Positions 43,148-52,326 of a stretch of DNA of 64,000 bases are shown here, piece after piece. Made by a program: the position numbers and the translations under genes. Position 1 is the stretch's first letter, and each line of letters begins with the position of its first letter. The notes under the pieces were generated by a model. That model was not told the DNA's origin and made no database searches. It saw only the letters and a list, made by a program, of their open reading frames with translations. Source of the DNA: CBDCVA01 sp965222935 [NCBI: Candidatus Latescibacterota bacterium] (GTDB taxonomy: Bacteria > Latescibacterota > CBDCVA01); assembly GCA_965222935.1 (NCBI GenBank), contig CBDCVA010000001.1, positions 372,001-436,000 on the forward strand. Direction: 5' to 3'.

Positions 43148-44189
43148 ATCAACAGTTAAGAAGGACAGGGCCCGTACGCTGGACATGGCGGTGGCGCAGA
43201 TCCAGAGGCAGTTCGGCGAAGGTGCCATCATGCGGATGGGCGATGGGCGCCCGATTCGCCCCGTGGAGACCATTTCGACCGGCACTCTCTCTCTGGACGC
43301 TGCCCTGGGTGTTGGGGGTGTTCCCCGCGGACGCGTGATTGAGATCTATGGGCCGGAGGCCTCGGGCAAGACGACACTGGCGCTCCACATCATGGCCGAA
43401 GCCCAGAAGGCGGGCGGGACCGTGGCTTTCATCGATGCCGAGCACGCGCTGGATTCCGCCTGGGCGAGCAAGCTGGGCGTGAACATAGATCAGCTTTTGA
43501 TCGCGCAGCCAACCACGGGCGAAGAAGGCCTCGAGATCACGGACACGCTGGTGCGCAGTGGATCGGTGGACACAATCATCGTGGATTCGGTAGCGGCATT
43601 GGTGCCGCGCGCGGAGCTGGACGACGAGATGGGCGACCATCACGTGGGACTCCAGGCGCGGCTGATGTCTCAGGCGATGCGCAAGCTGACGGGCACGATG
43701 GCCCGCTCGAGGACCTCCGTGATCTTCATCAACCAGACGCGGATGAAGATCGGCGTGATGTTCGGCAACCCCGAGACGACCACCGGAGGCATGGCGCTCA
43801 AGTTCTACGCCTCCGTCCGGATGCAGATCAAGCGGATCGGCTCAGTTAAGGATGGTGACGAGGTCGTCGGCAATCGCACGCAGGTACGGGTGGTCAAGAA
43901 CAAGATAGCGCCGCCGTTCCGTGAGGCCGAGTTCGACATCATGTACGACGAGGGCATATCGAAGTACGGGGACATGCTCGATCTCGGCGTCACTCACAAG
44001 CTGATCCAGAAGGCGGGCGCGTGGTACTCGTACAACGACGAGCGCGTCGGCCAGGGGCGCGAGAACGCCAAGCAGTACCTCAAGGCGCATCCCGATGTCG
44101 CCGCGGAACTGGAGGAACAGTTGCGCGAGACCCTGGGGATCGCGGCGTCCGCGCAATCCGGCGACGGCCAGGACGCAAACGAGTCGTAG
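43140..44189 (+). CDS. recA: recombinase RecA
   Basis: 349 residues from ATG 43140, preceded by GGGGGGAG. Walker [10 protein letters not shown], Walker [16 protein letters not shown], loop L1/L2 segments including [19 protein letters not shown], and C-terminal [20 protein letters not shown]. Strand exchange and SOS coprotease. It overlaps thpR by 8 nt, so no private promoter directly precedes it, and no LexA-like box was seen there. recX is absent; alaS follows directly. Confidence 0.98.
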   Translation: MPRSTVKKDRARTLDMAVAQIQRQFGEGAIMRMGDGRPIRPVETISTGTLSLDAALGVGGVPRGRVIEIYGPEASGKTTLALHIMAEAQKAGGTVAFIDAEHALDSAWASKLGVNIDQLLIAQPTTGEEGLEITDTLVRSGSVDTIIVDSVAALVPRAELDDEMGDHHVGLQARLMSQAMRKLTGTMARSRTSVIFINQTRMKIGVMFGNPETTTGGMALKFYASVRMQIKRIGSVKDGDEVVGNRTQVRVVKNKIAPPFREAEFDIMYDEGISKYGDMLDLGVTHKLIQKAGAWYSYNDERVGQGRENAKQYLKAHPDVAAELEEQLRETLGIAASAQSGDGQDANES

Positions 44190-44205
44190 ATCGACCCGAG
44201 AGCCG

Positions 44206-46827
44206 ATGACGGGACGCGAAATCACCGAAGCCTTCCTGCGTTTCTTCGAGGAGCGCGGGCACGCGCGCGTTGCTAGTAGCTCGCTCATCCCCGGGGATGA
44301 CCCCACGCTTCTCTTCGCTAACGCAGGGATGAATCAGTTCAAGGACATCATCCTGGGCGGAGTGCAGAAACCCTACACGCGCGCTGCCAGTGTGCAGAAG
44401 TGTATCCGCGCAGGCGGCAAGCACAACGACCTCGAGGAGGTGGGCCACGACGCGCGGCACCTCACTTTCTTCGAGATGCTGGGCAACTGGTCCTTCGGCG
44501 GCTACTACAAGCGCGGCGCCATAGAGATGGCGTGGGAGTTCGTCACCGAGATCCTACGCCTGCCTCCCGATAAGCTCTGGATCACCATCTACGCCACCGA
44601 CGAGGAGTCCCACGACGTCTGGCGGGATGTGATCGGCGTGCCCGAGGAGCGCATTCGCCGCTACGGGAACATCGAGGTCGGTGATGACGAGAACTTCTGG
44701 GCCATGGGCGAGACGGGCCCTTGCGGACCCGATTCGGAGATCTTCATCGATACCGGCGAGGGTGAAGGGGGTTTCGACCCCGATTCCGACCGCTACCTGG
44801 AGTTGTGGAACCTAGTCTTCATGGAGTTCGACCGCGCCGTCGATGGCACGCTGAACCCCCTGCCCGAGCGTCACGTGGACACGGGCATGGGCCTCGAGCG
44901 CATCACCCGCGTCCTCCAGGGCGCCCCGACCGTCTTCGAGGCCGATCTTTTCCGGCCCATCATCGCCGCCCTCGAAGAGGTTACGGGTGATCCCGCCTCC
45001 GAATCGCCTCACCTGGGCTCCTACCGCGTCATCGCCGATCACGCGCGGGCGCTGGTGATGGCCATCGCCGATGGCGTGGCGCTCTCCAACGAGGGGCGCG
45101 GCTACGTCCTCAGACGAATCCTTCGGCGCGCGGCGCGCCACGGCCGCGTCCTGGGCATTCGCGAAGCCTTCGTTTACCGCCTTGTGGCGCCCATCACGGA
45201 CCTCATGGGCGATGTTTACCCCGAGGTGCGCGAGCGGGCCGATCACGCGGCGCTGGTCATTCGCTCGGAGGAGGAGCGCTTCGGTGAGACGCTCGACGCC
45301 GGGCTGGGCCACTTCGACCGCACCGTCGAACGGGTCCGGGAGGCTGGTCTGACCACCATACCTGGCGCCGACGCCTTCAGGCTGCACGATACCTACGGTT
45401 TCCCGCTGGATCTGACCGTGACCATGGCGGACGAGATCAACTTGACGGTGGATACGGAAAAGTTCGAGCGCGAGATGGCGCAGCAGCGCGAGCGTGCGCG
45501 CCGCGCGGCGAGATTCACCGCAGAGGAGGCGGTCGCAGGGGATTGGGTAGACCGGCTTGATGCGGCCCAGACGCGCTTCATCGGCTACACGGATCTCGAA
45601 GCTGATGCAGGTATCGTCCGCTACCGCCTGGGCGAAGAGGGCAAAACCGTCGAGGTGGCGACCGACGTCACGCCTTTCTACGCCGAGGCTGGTGGCCAGG
45701 TCTCCGATGGCGGGACTATCGTGGGGCCCGATTTCGTGCTCGATGTGGAGGACGTGGCCGACCGCGGCGCGCTGCGCGTGCACAGGGCCCGACTCGCCGA
45801 AGGAGAACTCGGCGGAACGATGCCCGACCGGGTGCATCTCGCCGTGGACGCCCCGAAGCGGCAGGCCACCGAGCGCAACCACACCGCGACCCATCTCCTG
45901 CACGCGGCGCTCAGGCAGACGCTCGGCGACCATGCGCGCCAGTCCGGTTCGTTGGTGGCGCCCGACCGGCTGCGCTTCGACTTTTCCCACTTCGCTGCCG
46001 CCACGCCGGAGGAACTGGAGGCGATCGAGGACCGGATCAACGCCTGGACCCGTGAGAATTATCCCGTGGCGTGGCAGGAGATGGATTTCGCCGACGCGCA
46101 GGTTCTGGGAGCGATGGCGCTGTTCGGCGAGAAGTATGGCGATCGCGTGCGTGTCGTGCGCATCGGCGATTTCAGCGTGGAGTTGTGTGGCGGGACGCAC
46201 GTCCGCGCCACGGGCGAGATCGGCGGCGCAAGGCTCGCGGGCGAATCGAGCGTCTCGGCGGGCGTACGGCGAGTCGAGGTCCAGACGGGCGAGGCACTAG
46301 AGGGGGCTCTCAGGCGTGAGCGAGCGCTCTTGGCTGAGCTTACGCGCCTCATCGCCTCTCCGCCGGAAACGTTGCCGGGTCGGGTGGAGGCGCTGCTCGA
46401 TCGGGTTGACGCTTTGGAGAAAGAGCTGGGTGAGCTTCGCGCGGCAGGCGTCGCCGATGCGGTGCGTCGCGCGGCGAACGATGCCATCGAGATCAACGGC
46501 TTCAAGCTCGTGCGGGCAATCGTCCAGGCGAAGGATGCCGCGGAGCTTCGGCGGGCTGCGGATGTCGCTCGGGCTGCGGTTGGCACCGGTGTCGGCGTAC
46601 TGGCCGCGCCCATGGGGCAGCACGCAACGCTCCTGGTCTTTGTCACCGAGGACCTCACGAAGACGCGCAGGTTGAAAGCGGGCGATCTCATCAAGGCTAT
46701 CGGTCCCATCATGGCGGCTCGCGGCGGTGGACGGCCCGCGCTGGCCCAGGCGGGCGGCGGCAACCCGGCGCTGATCGACCGGGCGTTCGCCGAAGCGGAA
46801 CGCATCCTGCGCGAGCAGATGCGCTGA
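44206..46827 (+). CDS. alaS: alanyl-tRNA synthetase
   Basis: 873 residues from ATG 44206. Class II core: SSSLIPGDDPTLLFANAGMNQF, the HLTFFEMLGNWSFGGYYK stretch, motif 3 at GMGLERI. Editing domain zinc site HTATHLLHAAL plus CGGTHVRATGE. The C-Ala domain ends GGGRPALAQAGGGN. Charges tRNA-Ala; a tRNA-Ala gene lies at 36873. Usual recA-recX-alaS order without recX. Confidence 0.97.
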   Translation: MTGREITEAFLRFFEERGHARVASSSLIPGDDPTLLFANAGMNQFKDIILGGVQKPYTRAASVQKCIRAGGKHNDLEEVGHDARHLTFFEMLGNWSFGGYYKRGAIEMAWEFVTEILRLPPDKLWITIYATDEESHDVWRDVIGVPEERIRRYGNIEVGDDENFWAMGETGPCGPDSEIFIDTGEGEGGFDPDSDRYLELWNLVFMEFDRAVDGTLNPLPERHVDTGMGLERITRVLQGAPTVFEADLFRPIIAALEEVTGDPASESPHLGSYRVIADHARALVMAIADGVALSNEGRGYVLRRILRRAARHGRVLGIREAFVYRLVAPITDLMGDVYPEVRERADHAALVIRSEEERFGETLDAGLGHFDRTVERVREAGLTTIPGADAFRLHDTYGFPLDLTVTMADEINLTVDTEKFEREMAQQRERARRAARFTAEEAVAGDWVDRLDAAQTRFIGYTDLEADAGIVRYRLGEEGKTVEVATDVTPFYAEAGGQVSDGGTIVGPDFVLDVEDVADRGALRVHRARLAEGELGGTMPDRVHLAVDAPKRQATERNHTATHLLHAALRQTLGDHARQSGSLVAPDRLRFDFSHFAAATPEELEAIEDRINAWTRENYPVAWQEMDFADAQVLGAMALFGEKYGDRVRVVRIGDFSVELCGGTHVRATGEIGGARLAGESSVSAGVRRVEVQTGEALEGALRRERALLAELTRLIASPPETLPGRVEALLDRVDALEKELGELRAAGVADAVRRAANDAIEINGFKLVRAIVQAKDAAELRRAADVARAAVGTGVGVLAAPMGQHATLLVFVTEDLTKTRRLKAGDLIKAIGPIMAARGGGRPALAQAGGGNPALIDRAFAEAERILREQMR

Positions 46828-46859
46828 TGGGCACCGGCCCGAGAGCCAGGAAATCTCCC

Positions 46860-47681
46860 ATGGCGCGAATATACGCGACCCTTCTTGAAATCGCCGAGCG
46901 GCGAGGGGCGGGACTTTTCGTCCTGATCGACCCCGACCGTGGCGACCCCGATGCCCTGGCTGAGCGTGCTGGTGCGTGTGTCGAGGCGGGTGCGGACGCT
47001 ATCTTGGTCGGTTCCAGCCTGCTGTTGGCACCCCAGTTTGAGGCGGCAGTCGGCGTCATCAAGGCGAAGGTCACGGTCCCCGTGATCCTTTTCCCGGGCG
47101 GCGTACACCAACTCGCGCGGTCGGCGGACGCGATCCTGTACATATCGCTCATCAGCGGCCGGAACCCCGAGCTCCTGATCGGACAGCAGGTCAAGGCCGC
47201 GCCGCTGGTACATGCCATGGACCTCGAGGCCATCGGTACGGGCTACCTGATCGTCGATTCGGCGGGCGAGCGGACCACGGCAGAGTTCATCAGCGGGACG
47301 CTTCCCCTGCCGCGTCAGAGGCCGGAACTTGCCGTGGCGCATGCACTGGCCGCCGAGTATCTCGGCATGCGGATGCTTTACTTCGACGCCGGTTCAGGTG
47401 CCAAAGAGCCCGTGCCGGCCGACCTCATCCGAGCCGTGGTCCACGCGACTCGGCTGCCCGTCATCGTCGGCGGAGGCATTCGCGGCCCTGAGGTGGCTCG
47501 CGCGCAGGTCGAGGCTGGAGCGCGCTTCGTCGTCGTCAGTTCGCTGGTCGAGGCTAAGGGTACAGCGCCTCTGCGGGAGCTAGTGAGCGCCGTCCACTGG
47601 CGCGCCGGTTCTGCGGGCGGCAGCGGCCGGACGGTAGGCTCGCCCGAGCCCGTCGCCGATACCCTGCCTTCGAGGGGATGA
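46860..47681 (+). CDS. geranylgeranylglyceryl phosphate synthase family (group II, PcrB-like)
   Basis: 273 residues from ATG 46860, which fits the family N-terminus (RIYATLLEIAERRGAG) and has AGGA upstream. The in-frame ATG at 46827 overlaps the alaS stop but lacks a Shine-Dalgarno. Motifs: FVLIDPDRGD, VGSSLLL, PVILFPGG, YISLISGRNPELLIGQQ, EAIGTGYLIVDS, LYFDAGSGA and VIVGGGIRG. The family joins a polyprenyl chain to sn-glycerol-1-phosphate, the first ether bond of archaeal lipids; group II members also occur in Bacteroidota. A ~35-residue Gly/Pro-rich tail is extra. The product lipid here is unknown. Confidence 0.9.
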   Translation: MARIYATLLEIAERRGAGLFVLIDPDRGDPDALAERAGACVEAGADAILVGSSLLLAPQFEAAVGVIKAKVTVPVILFPGGVHQLARSADAILYISLISGRNPELLIGQQVKAAPLVHAMDLEAIGTGYLIVDSAGERTTAEFISGTLPLPRQRPELAVAHALAAEYLGMRMLYFDAGSGAKEPVPADLIRAVVHATRLPVIVGGGIRGPEVARAQVEAGARFVVVSSLVEAKGTAPLRELVSAVHWRAGSAGGSGRTVGSPEPVADTLPSRG

Positions 47682-47714
47682 GAAGGCGCTGGTTGTTCGC
47701 TCCCGGCATGAGCC

Positions 47715-48743
47715 GTGGGCGCTAACGTCGCTCCTCTCACCCGCCGCCTGGTCCTCGCGGCAGCCCTTCTGGTCGGCGTCATAGCGGCCGGGACGGTCGG
47801 CTACCGCATCGTCTGTGGTTTCTCGTGGTTCGACTCGCTGTACATGACGGTGATCTCGATCACGACGGTGGGCTACGGCGAGGTACATCCGCTCAACAAT
47901 CAGGGAAAGCTGCTAACGATCTTCGTTGTGCTGGCTGGCGCTGGCGCGGGGGCTTACGTTGCCGGGAGTCTGATCGCTTTTTTCGTCGAGGGAGAAATGG
48001 CCGATATTCTGCGGGGGCGCCAGATGGAACGACAGATCGCGGCACTGAAGGACCATTTCATTCTCTGTGGGTACGGCATCTCGGGTAGCCAGACGGCGAT
48101 GGAGTTCTCCCTAGCTCGCAGGCCGTTTGTAGTGCTGGAGATCGATCCTGAGGGATACGAGCGCGCGAAAGCCGATGGCCGCCTGGTCGTCCACGGCGAC
48201 GCGGAGGAGGATACGGTGCTCGAGCGCGCAGGCGTCCGGAGGGCTCGAGGACTCGCGTCCGTGCTGGATACCGATGCCAAGAACGTCTTCACTGTCCTCA
48301 CCGCTCGGACGCTCAACCCCGACATGACGATTGTTGCGCGAGCGGTTTCCAAGGCTTCGGAGGCGAAATTGCTCAAGGCCGGCGCCGACAAGGTGATCGC
48401 GCCTCGGGCCCTGGCTGGGCGTCGGATGGCCCGAATGCTCCTCCGGCCCACCGTTATGGATTTCCTCGACGTTGTCATGGCGGGTGAAGATCTCTCCTTT
48501 GAGATGATGGACGCCGAGATCGCCGCCGGATCGGAGCTGGTGGGGGTCACTCTGCGCGATTCGCCCATCCGCGAGAAGACGCGGGCGATCATCGTTGGCA
48601 TCAAAGCGCTCGACGGCTCGATCGCTGTCAATCCAGACCCGAATACGCATCTCGCCGCGGGCGACAGGCTCATCGCCCTAGGCAGCGTCGGGCAGATCGA
48701 CCGCTTGCTTGAACTAGCCGGTGCCCAATCGGCTATAGGCTGA
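47715..48743 (+). CDS. potassium channel with RCK (TrkA-N/TrkA-C) domains
   Basis: 342 residues from GTG 47715. Two transmembrane helices flank a pore helix and the selectivity filter TTVGYGE (about residues 51-57). The RCK_N domain starts HFILCGYGISGSQTA, a Rossmann nucleotide-binding fold, and a TrkA-C domain is at 255-340. Ion channel of the MthK/Kch type, gated by ligands at the RCK ring. 34 nt after the GGGP synthase. Confidence 0.93.
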   Translation: MGANVAPLTRRLVLAAALLVGVIAAGTVGYRIVCGFSWFDSLYMTVISITTVGYGEVHPLNNQGKLLTIFVVLAGAGAGAYVAGSLIAFFVEGEMADILRGRQMERQIAALKDHFILCGYGISGSQTAMEFSLARRPFVVLEIDPEGYERAKADGRLVVHGDAEEDTVLERAGVRRARGLASVLDTDAKNVFTVLTARTLNPDMTIVARAVSKASEAKLLKAGADKVIAPRALAGRRMARMLLRPTVMDFLDVVMAGEDLSFEMMDAEIAAGSELVGVTLRDSPIREKTRAIIVGIKALDGSIAVNPDPNTHLAAGDRLIALGSVGQIDRLLELAGAQSAIG

Positions 48744-48774
48744 TTGGGGGGCTCACAGGCCAAGGAGGGATGAC

Positions 48775-49818
48775 TTGAATCCCGAGAAAGCCATTGATCT
48801 GCGCAGCGACACCATTACGACGCCGCCGCCTCGGATGCGTCGGGCCATGGCCGATGCCGAGGTGGGGGACGATGCGCGGGGCGAGGACCCGACGGTCAAC
48901 CGCCTGGAAGTCATGATCGCGGAGCGGCTCGGCCACGAGGCAGCGGTGTTCACCCTATCGGGCACGATGTCGAACCAAGCCTCCATCCTTGCCCACACCC
49001 GGCCCGGTCAGGAGGCGATCCTCGAGGAGACGTGTCATATCCTGCTGAGCGAATGCGGTGACCTAGCACGAATTGCGGGCGTGCAAAGCCGCACCCTGCG
49101 CGCTCCCGACGGACTGCTCTCGCTTGATGTCCTTGAGGACTGGGTGCGTCCGACTGAAGGCCGGCTTAGCCCGGGCACAGGGCTGATCTGCCTGGAGAAC
49201 AGCCACGCGTCATGCGGGGGCATCACCCTCCCGGCGGAGCCGTGCCGAGCTCTGTGCGAATTCGCTCACGGCCACGATGTCCCCGTCCACCTCGACGGCG
49301 AGCGCGTCTTCAACGCTGCGGTGGCCCTCGGCGTACCGGTCGCGGAGCTGACCCGCCACTTCGATTCGATCACCATCGGTTTCTCCAAAGGTCTGTGCTG
49401 TCCCCTGGGGTCCGCAGTGGCCGGCCCCCGGGAAGTCATCGAGCGCGTGCGCAAGGCGCGCTCCATTCTCGGAGGGGGGATGCGTCAGGCGGGCGTGATA
49501 GCTGCTCCCTGTATCCTGGCGCTTGAGGAGATGATCGACCGGCTGGCGGAAGACCACGATAAGGCTCGTGCGCTGGCCGAGGGAATCCATGGGCTCGACT
49601 CGAAAATGGTGGACCTAGAGCGGGTCCAAACCAATATCGTCAACCTGGAGGCTACTCGTGCAGGGCTCGATGGTGTCCTGCTGCTGGACGCGATGGGCCG
49701 CGAGGGGGTCAGGGCGCTCATCACCCGCCCCGGAATCATTCGCCTGGTCGCGCGGACGTCTCGGCTGAGGATGTCCCATACGCCGTGGAGGCCATCGGGA
49801 GGGCGATGGAACGAGTAG
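48775..49818 (+). CDS. low-specificity L-threonine aldolase family, 3' end frameshifted
   Basis: TTG start at 48775, supported by AAGGAGG at 48762-48768; the ATG at 48770 hits a stop after two codons. PLP fold-type I: DLRSDTITTP, the GGIT(L)PAE loop, VHLDGERVFNAAVA, and the PLP lysine in GFSKGLCCPLGS. Cleaves threonine to glycine and acetaldehyde. After IIRLVAR (about 49754) the visible frame becomes unlike the family (TSRLRMSHTPWRP). The +1 frame from 49755 reads DVSAEDVPYAVEAIGRAMER and ends at 49841, exactly what the family should have. So a one-base deletion, real or from sequencing, replaces the last ~28 residues. Confidence 0.88.
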   Translation: MNPEKAIDLRSDTITTPPPRMRRAMADAEVGDDARGEDPTVNRLEVMIAERLGHEAAVFTLSGTMSNQASILAHTRPGQEAILEETCHILLSECGDLARIAGVQSRTLRAPDGLLSLDVLEDWVRPTEGRLSPGTGLICLENSHASCGGITLPAEPCRALCEFAHGHDVPVHLDGERVFNAAVALGVPVAELTRHFDSITIGFSKGLCCPLGSAVAGPREVIERVRKARSILGGGMRQAGVIAAPCILALEEMIDRLAEDHDKARALAEGIHGLDSKMVDLERVQTNIVNLEATRAGLDGVLLLDAMGREGVRALITRPGIIRLVARTSRLRMSHTPWRPSGGRWNE

Positions 49819-49837
49819 GGCACACCTGTGCCGCTAA

Positions 49838-49866
49838 TTGACAACGGGGCTGGAGGATTGTATTAT
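49838..49866 (+). promoter_or_regulatory. strong sigma70-type promoter before PHP gene leader
   Basis: TTGACA (49838-49843), exactly 17 bp, then TATTAT (49861-49866): consensus -35 and 5/6 -10. Predicted start near 49873, leaving about 235 nt of leader before the PHP gene. The -35 overlaps the stop codon expected for the unshifted threonine aldolase frame. Confidence 0.7.
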
Positions 49867-49872
49867 AGAACG

Positions 49873-50106
49873 CCGAGATAGAGTTTTTCGGTGACTCCAG
49901 TGAAGCTTCGCTTACACGTTGTCGTTCGCCCGGCTACGCTTCCTGCCCGCTGGGCGGACAATGGCGTGTTGAGGCCGCTAGGGCCATGTGGAACTTCCTC
50001 GAGTGCAAGGCGTGCAACAGGTGCCGGTGAGAGTTTTTCGATGTCGTTATTCTTTCGAGGTCAGTGTGATTCTCTCAATGCCTAATCGCGAGGTGTCCCA
50101 GGGACT
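49873..50106 (+). other. structured leader of unknown class (hairpin and direct repeat)
   Basis: No protein gene is convincing here (a 64-codon frame at 49891 lacks a ribosome-binding site). A long irregular hairpin spans 49914-49969: ACACG with CGTGT, TTGTC with GACAA, CGCCCGGC with GCTGGGCG, with one 3-nt bulge on each side. An 11-nt direct repeat AGAGTTTTTCG occurs at 49880-49890 and 50030-50040. Could be a cis-regulatory leader or a separate small RNA. It does not match any riboswitch signature I can recall. Confidence 0.45.
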
Positions 50107-50979
50107 ATGATGACGAAGCGCCGCAAGCGGGCGGATCTTCATATCCACTCTAATCTCTCAGATGGTACACTAAGCCCGGAGCAGGTCGTGACGGTAGCCC
50201 ACGATCTGAAAGTGAACGCTATCAGCTTGACCGATCACGACACGGTGGACGGGGTGGCTAGGGCAATGGCGCGCGGCGAGGAGTTGGGCGTCGAGATCAT
50301 CTCCGGGTGTGAGATCTCCACCACCTACAGTGGGCTGGACGTGCACATTCTCGGCTACTTCATTGACCATACCGATTCGGCTTTGGGCGAATTCCTGCGC
50401 GAGTTCAAGCAGGCACGGCGTGCGCGCGCCGAGAGGATCGTCGCGAAGCTGAACCATCTTGGCGTGGCGATCGGTTTCGGTGACGTGGAGGTGCAGGCGG
50501 GAGATGCCGCCATCGCGCGGGCACATATCGCTCGCGCGCTCGTGGACGGCGGCTTCGTCCAGAACTCCGAGGATGCGTTCGAGCTCTATATCGGCAACAG
50601 CGGACCCGCGTACGAGGCGAAGCTGCACATTGACCCCAGAGTGGCCATCGAACTCGTCCGCACGGCCGGCGGCATTCCCGTGCTCGCCCACCCCGGAATT
50701 TACCCCGACGGTGGGATCATCTACGACCTCTTGGAGATGGGCCTAGAGGGGATCGAGACCGTCAGCCCCAAGCACACCGTCGGGCAAGTCCGCTACTTCC
50801 GGTCCATCGTGGCGCGGCATCATCTCTACGAGAGCGGCGGCTCCGACGCTCACGGCAACAAGTGGGGCGACATTCTTATTGGAATGCCCAGCGTGCCCTA
50901 TGGCTTCGTCGAGAAGATGCGCATCGGGTCCGCGCGCCTGCACGCACACGCTTCGCTGCCCGCCCACCTGGTCCGGTAG
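50107..50979 (+). CDS. PHP-domain phosphoesterase
   Basis: 290 residues. Metal-binding PHP motifs: DLHIHSNLSDGTLSPE (motif I), SLTDHDTVDG (motif II), the VEIISGCEIS stretch (motif III), VLAHPGIYPDGG and ESGGSDAHGNKWGD (motif IV). Closest in layout to the YciV/RNase AM and TrpH group that removes phosphate from nucleoside 3',5'-bisphosphates or acts on short RNA 5' ends. Start ATGATG at 50107. The long leader upstream suggests regulated expression. Confidence 0.9.
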   Translation: MMTKRRKRADLHIHSNLSDGTLSPEQVVTVAHDLKVNAISLTDHDTVDGVARAMARGEELGVEIISGCEISTTYSGLDVHILGYFIDHTDSALGEFLREFKQARRARAERIVAKLNHLGVAIGFGDVEVQAGDAAIARAHIARALVDGGFVQNSEDAFELYIGNSGPAYEAKLHIDPRVAIELVRTAGGIPVLAHPGIYPDGGIIYDLLEMGLEGIETVSPKHTVGQVRYFRSIVARHHLYESGGSDAHGNKWGDILIGMPSVPYGFVEKMRIGSARLHAHASLPAHLVR

Positions 50980-50993
50980 ACGCCGCTCGCGCT

Positions 50994-51509
50994 TTACCAG
51001 CGTACGGCTAGCTGAACACCTATCCGGTCTCCGCGCAGTTCGGGACGCAGCTTTAACGCACTCTTTCTCTGGCGCATTGTGCGCTCGGTGGTCCTGTAAG
51101 CGTCGGAGGCCTCCCAGAGCTTCACCGCCGCGAGCCCGAGCAGTGCGACGGCTCCCGCCTCCGGCGCTCGATGGTCCACGCCCACGCTAATCGGTTCCGC
51201 GATCATCTTGCCATCCCGTTCGACCAACTCGGTGGACTCACGGTTCGTGCTCTCGAAACTGAATGCTATGGCGACCGCCAAGGCGGCCTCAAGCGGCAGA
51301 AACATCAGGCCCCGCGTCCAGTCCTCGGCGTAGGCGTGGCCCAACGTCGGGATGATGAAGCCCATCCCTGCCGCCCACCCCGGCGACATCACAGGTGGTT
51401 CAGTGGGCTCGACATCGGTCTGGGCGATTACCTCCCCAGGTGCAAGCGTCGCCATGATCGCACTCAGAACCAGAGCTACAGTGACTGTGCGCGACTGATT
51501 TGACCACAT
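50994..51509 (-). CDS. small exported/membrane protein of unknown function
   Basis: 171 residues from ATG 51509, chosen for the strong GGGGGAGGAG upstream; the frame is open to 51668 but that part overlaps the archease region. A signal peptide (TVTVALVLSAIMATL, cleavage near VIAQ) is followed by a P/E-rich stretch, a hydrophobic segment with GFIIPTLGHAYAEDW, and a second helix (LEAALAVAIAF). The PTLGHAYAEDW-type motif and a terminal VQLAVRW strand resemble small envelope proteins found in FCB genomes. No function can be assigned. Convergent with the PHP gene. Confidence 0.65.
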   Translation of the reverse strand: MWSNQSRTVTVALVLSAIMATLAPGEVIAQTDVEPTEPPVMSPGWAAGMGFIIPTLGHAYAEDWTRGLMFLPLEAALAVAIAFSFESTNRESTELVERDGKMIAEPISVGVDHRAPEAGAVALLGLAAVKLWEASDAYRTTERTMRQRKSALKLRPELRGDRIGVQLAVRW

Positions 51510-51677
51510 AACTCCTCCCCCGGCGCAAGTGGCTTCCGGCTGCTGAGATGTTCCCGTGCTATGGATGCGCGCTAGCGCTACCATGCAGCCGTAATGTGCG
51601 TCAAAGGAGTGCCGCCGGTCAAGCCAGTTGTGCTCGCTCTTGACCTGTCCCCAACGCTCCCCTACCATGCGGAAGGG

Positions 51678-52112
51678 ATGAGCGATTACCCGTACGATGT
51701 CCTAGACCACACCGCGGATCTTGCCGTTGCTGCGCACGGTTCGCGGCCCGAGACCGCCTTCGAGCGCTGCGGATACGCGCTCTTCGACCACCTGATGGAC
51801 CTACGAACGGTCAGCCCTATCGAGACCTTCACCGTGGAGGTGGATGCCCCTGCCGATCCGACGAACCTCGGGGAGACGCTGATCGCCTGGCTCAACGAGC
51901 TTCTCTTCCGCTTTGAGAGCACGGGAGAGATCTTCTGCGAGTTCGAGGTAACGCTCTTGCCCGAGGGCGGCGTTCGTTCGATCCACTGCGGCGAGAGCTT
52001 CGATCCCGCGCGCCATCCCCGCGGCGCGGAGATCAAAGCGGCGACCTACCATGGCCTCGAACTGATTCAGCAGGGCGGCCTCTGGCGGGCGCGCGTCATC
52101 TTTGACGTCTGA
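51678..52112 (+). CDS. archease
   Basis: 144 residues from ATG 51678; 28 codons of open frame upstream are probably untranslated. Typical archease features: YDVLDHTADLAVAAHG with the metal-binding Asp, AFERCGYALFDHLMD, LGETLIAWLNELLFRFE, and a terminal KAATYHGLEL...RVIFDV. Archease activates RtcB by promoting multiple-turnover guanylylation. rtcB follows about 200 nt downstream on the same strand. Confidence 0.92.
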   Translation: MSDYPYDVLDHTADLAVAAHGSRPETAFERCGYALFDHLMDLRTVSPIETFTVEVDAPADPTNLGETLIAWLNELLFRFESTGEIFCEFEVTLLPEGGVRSIHCGESFDPARHPRGAEIKAATYHGLELIQQGGLWRARVIFDV

Positions 52113-52326
52113 ATCGGCGATCTCCCGAAGCGTTGGATCAAAACTGCGGCGAGAAGAACGTAATCTCCTCCGTGGGTCTCCCAGTCGTTTGCGGCTGAAA
52201 GACCGGTCATCCCCTTGGCTTAAGTTCCGCCACGCACTATAGTGTGAGGCGGTTTGAGTTGAAGAGTTAACTGCAACTGGAAGATCCGAGCCAAGATCTG
52301 AAGGCATCTTGAGAGGTGATGGTTCC

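Noticed and set aside
49891-50085. 64-codon frame in the PHP leader
   Set aside because: No Shine-Dalgarno and it coincides with the stable hairpin; codon use is not gene-like.
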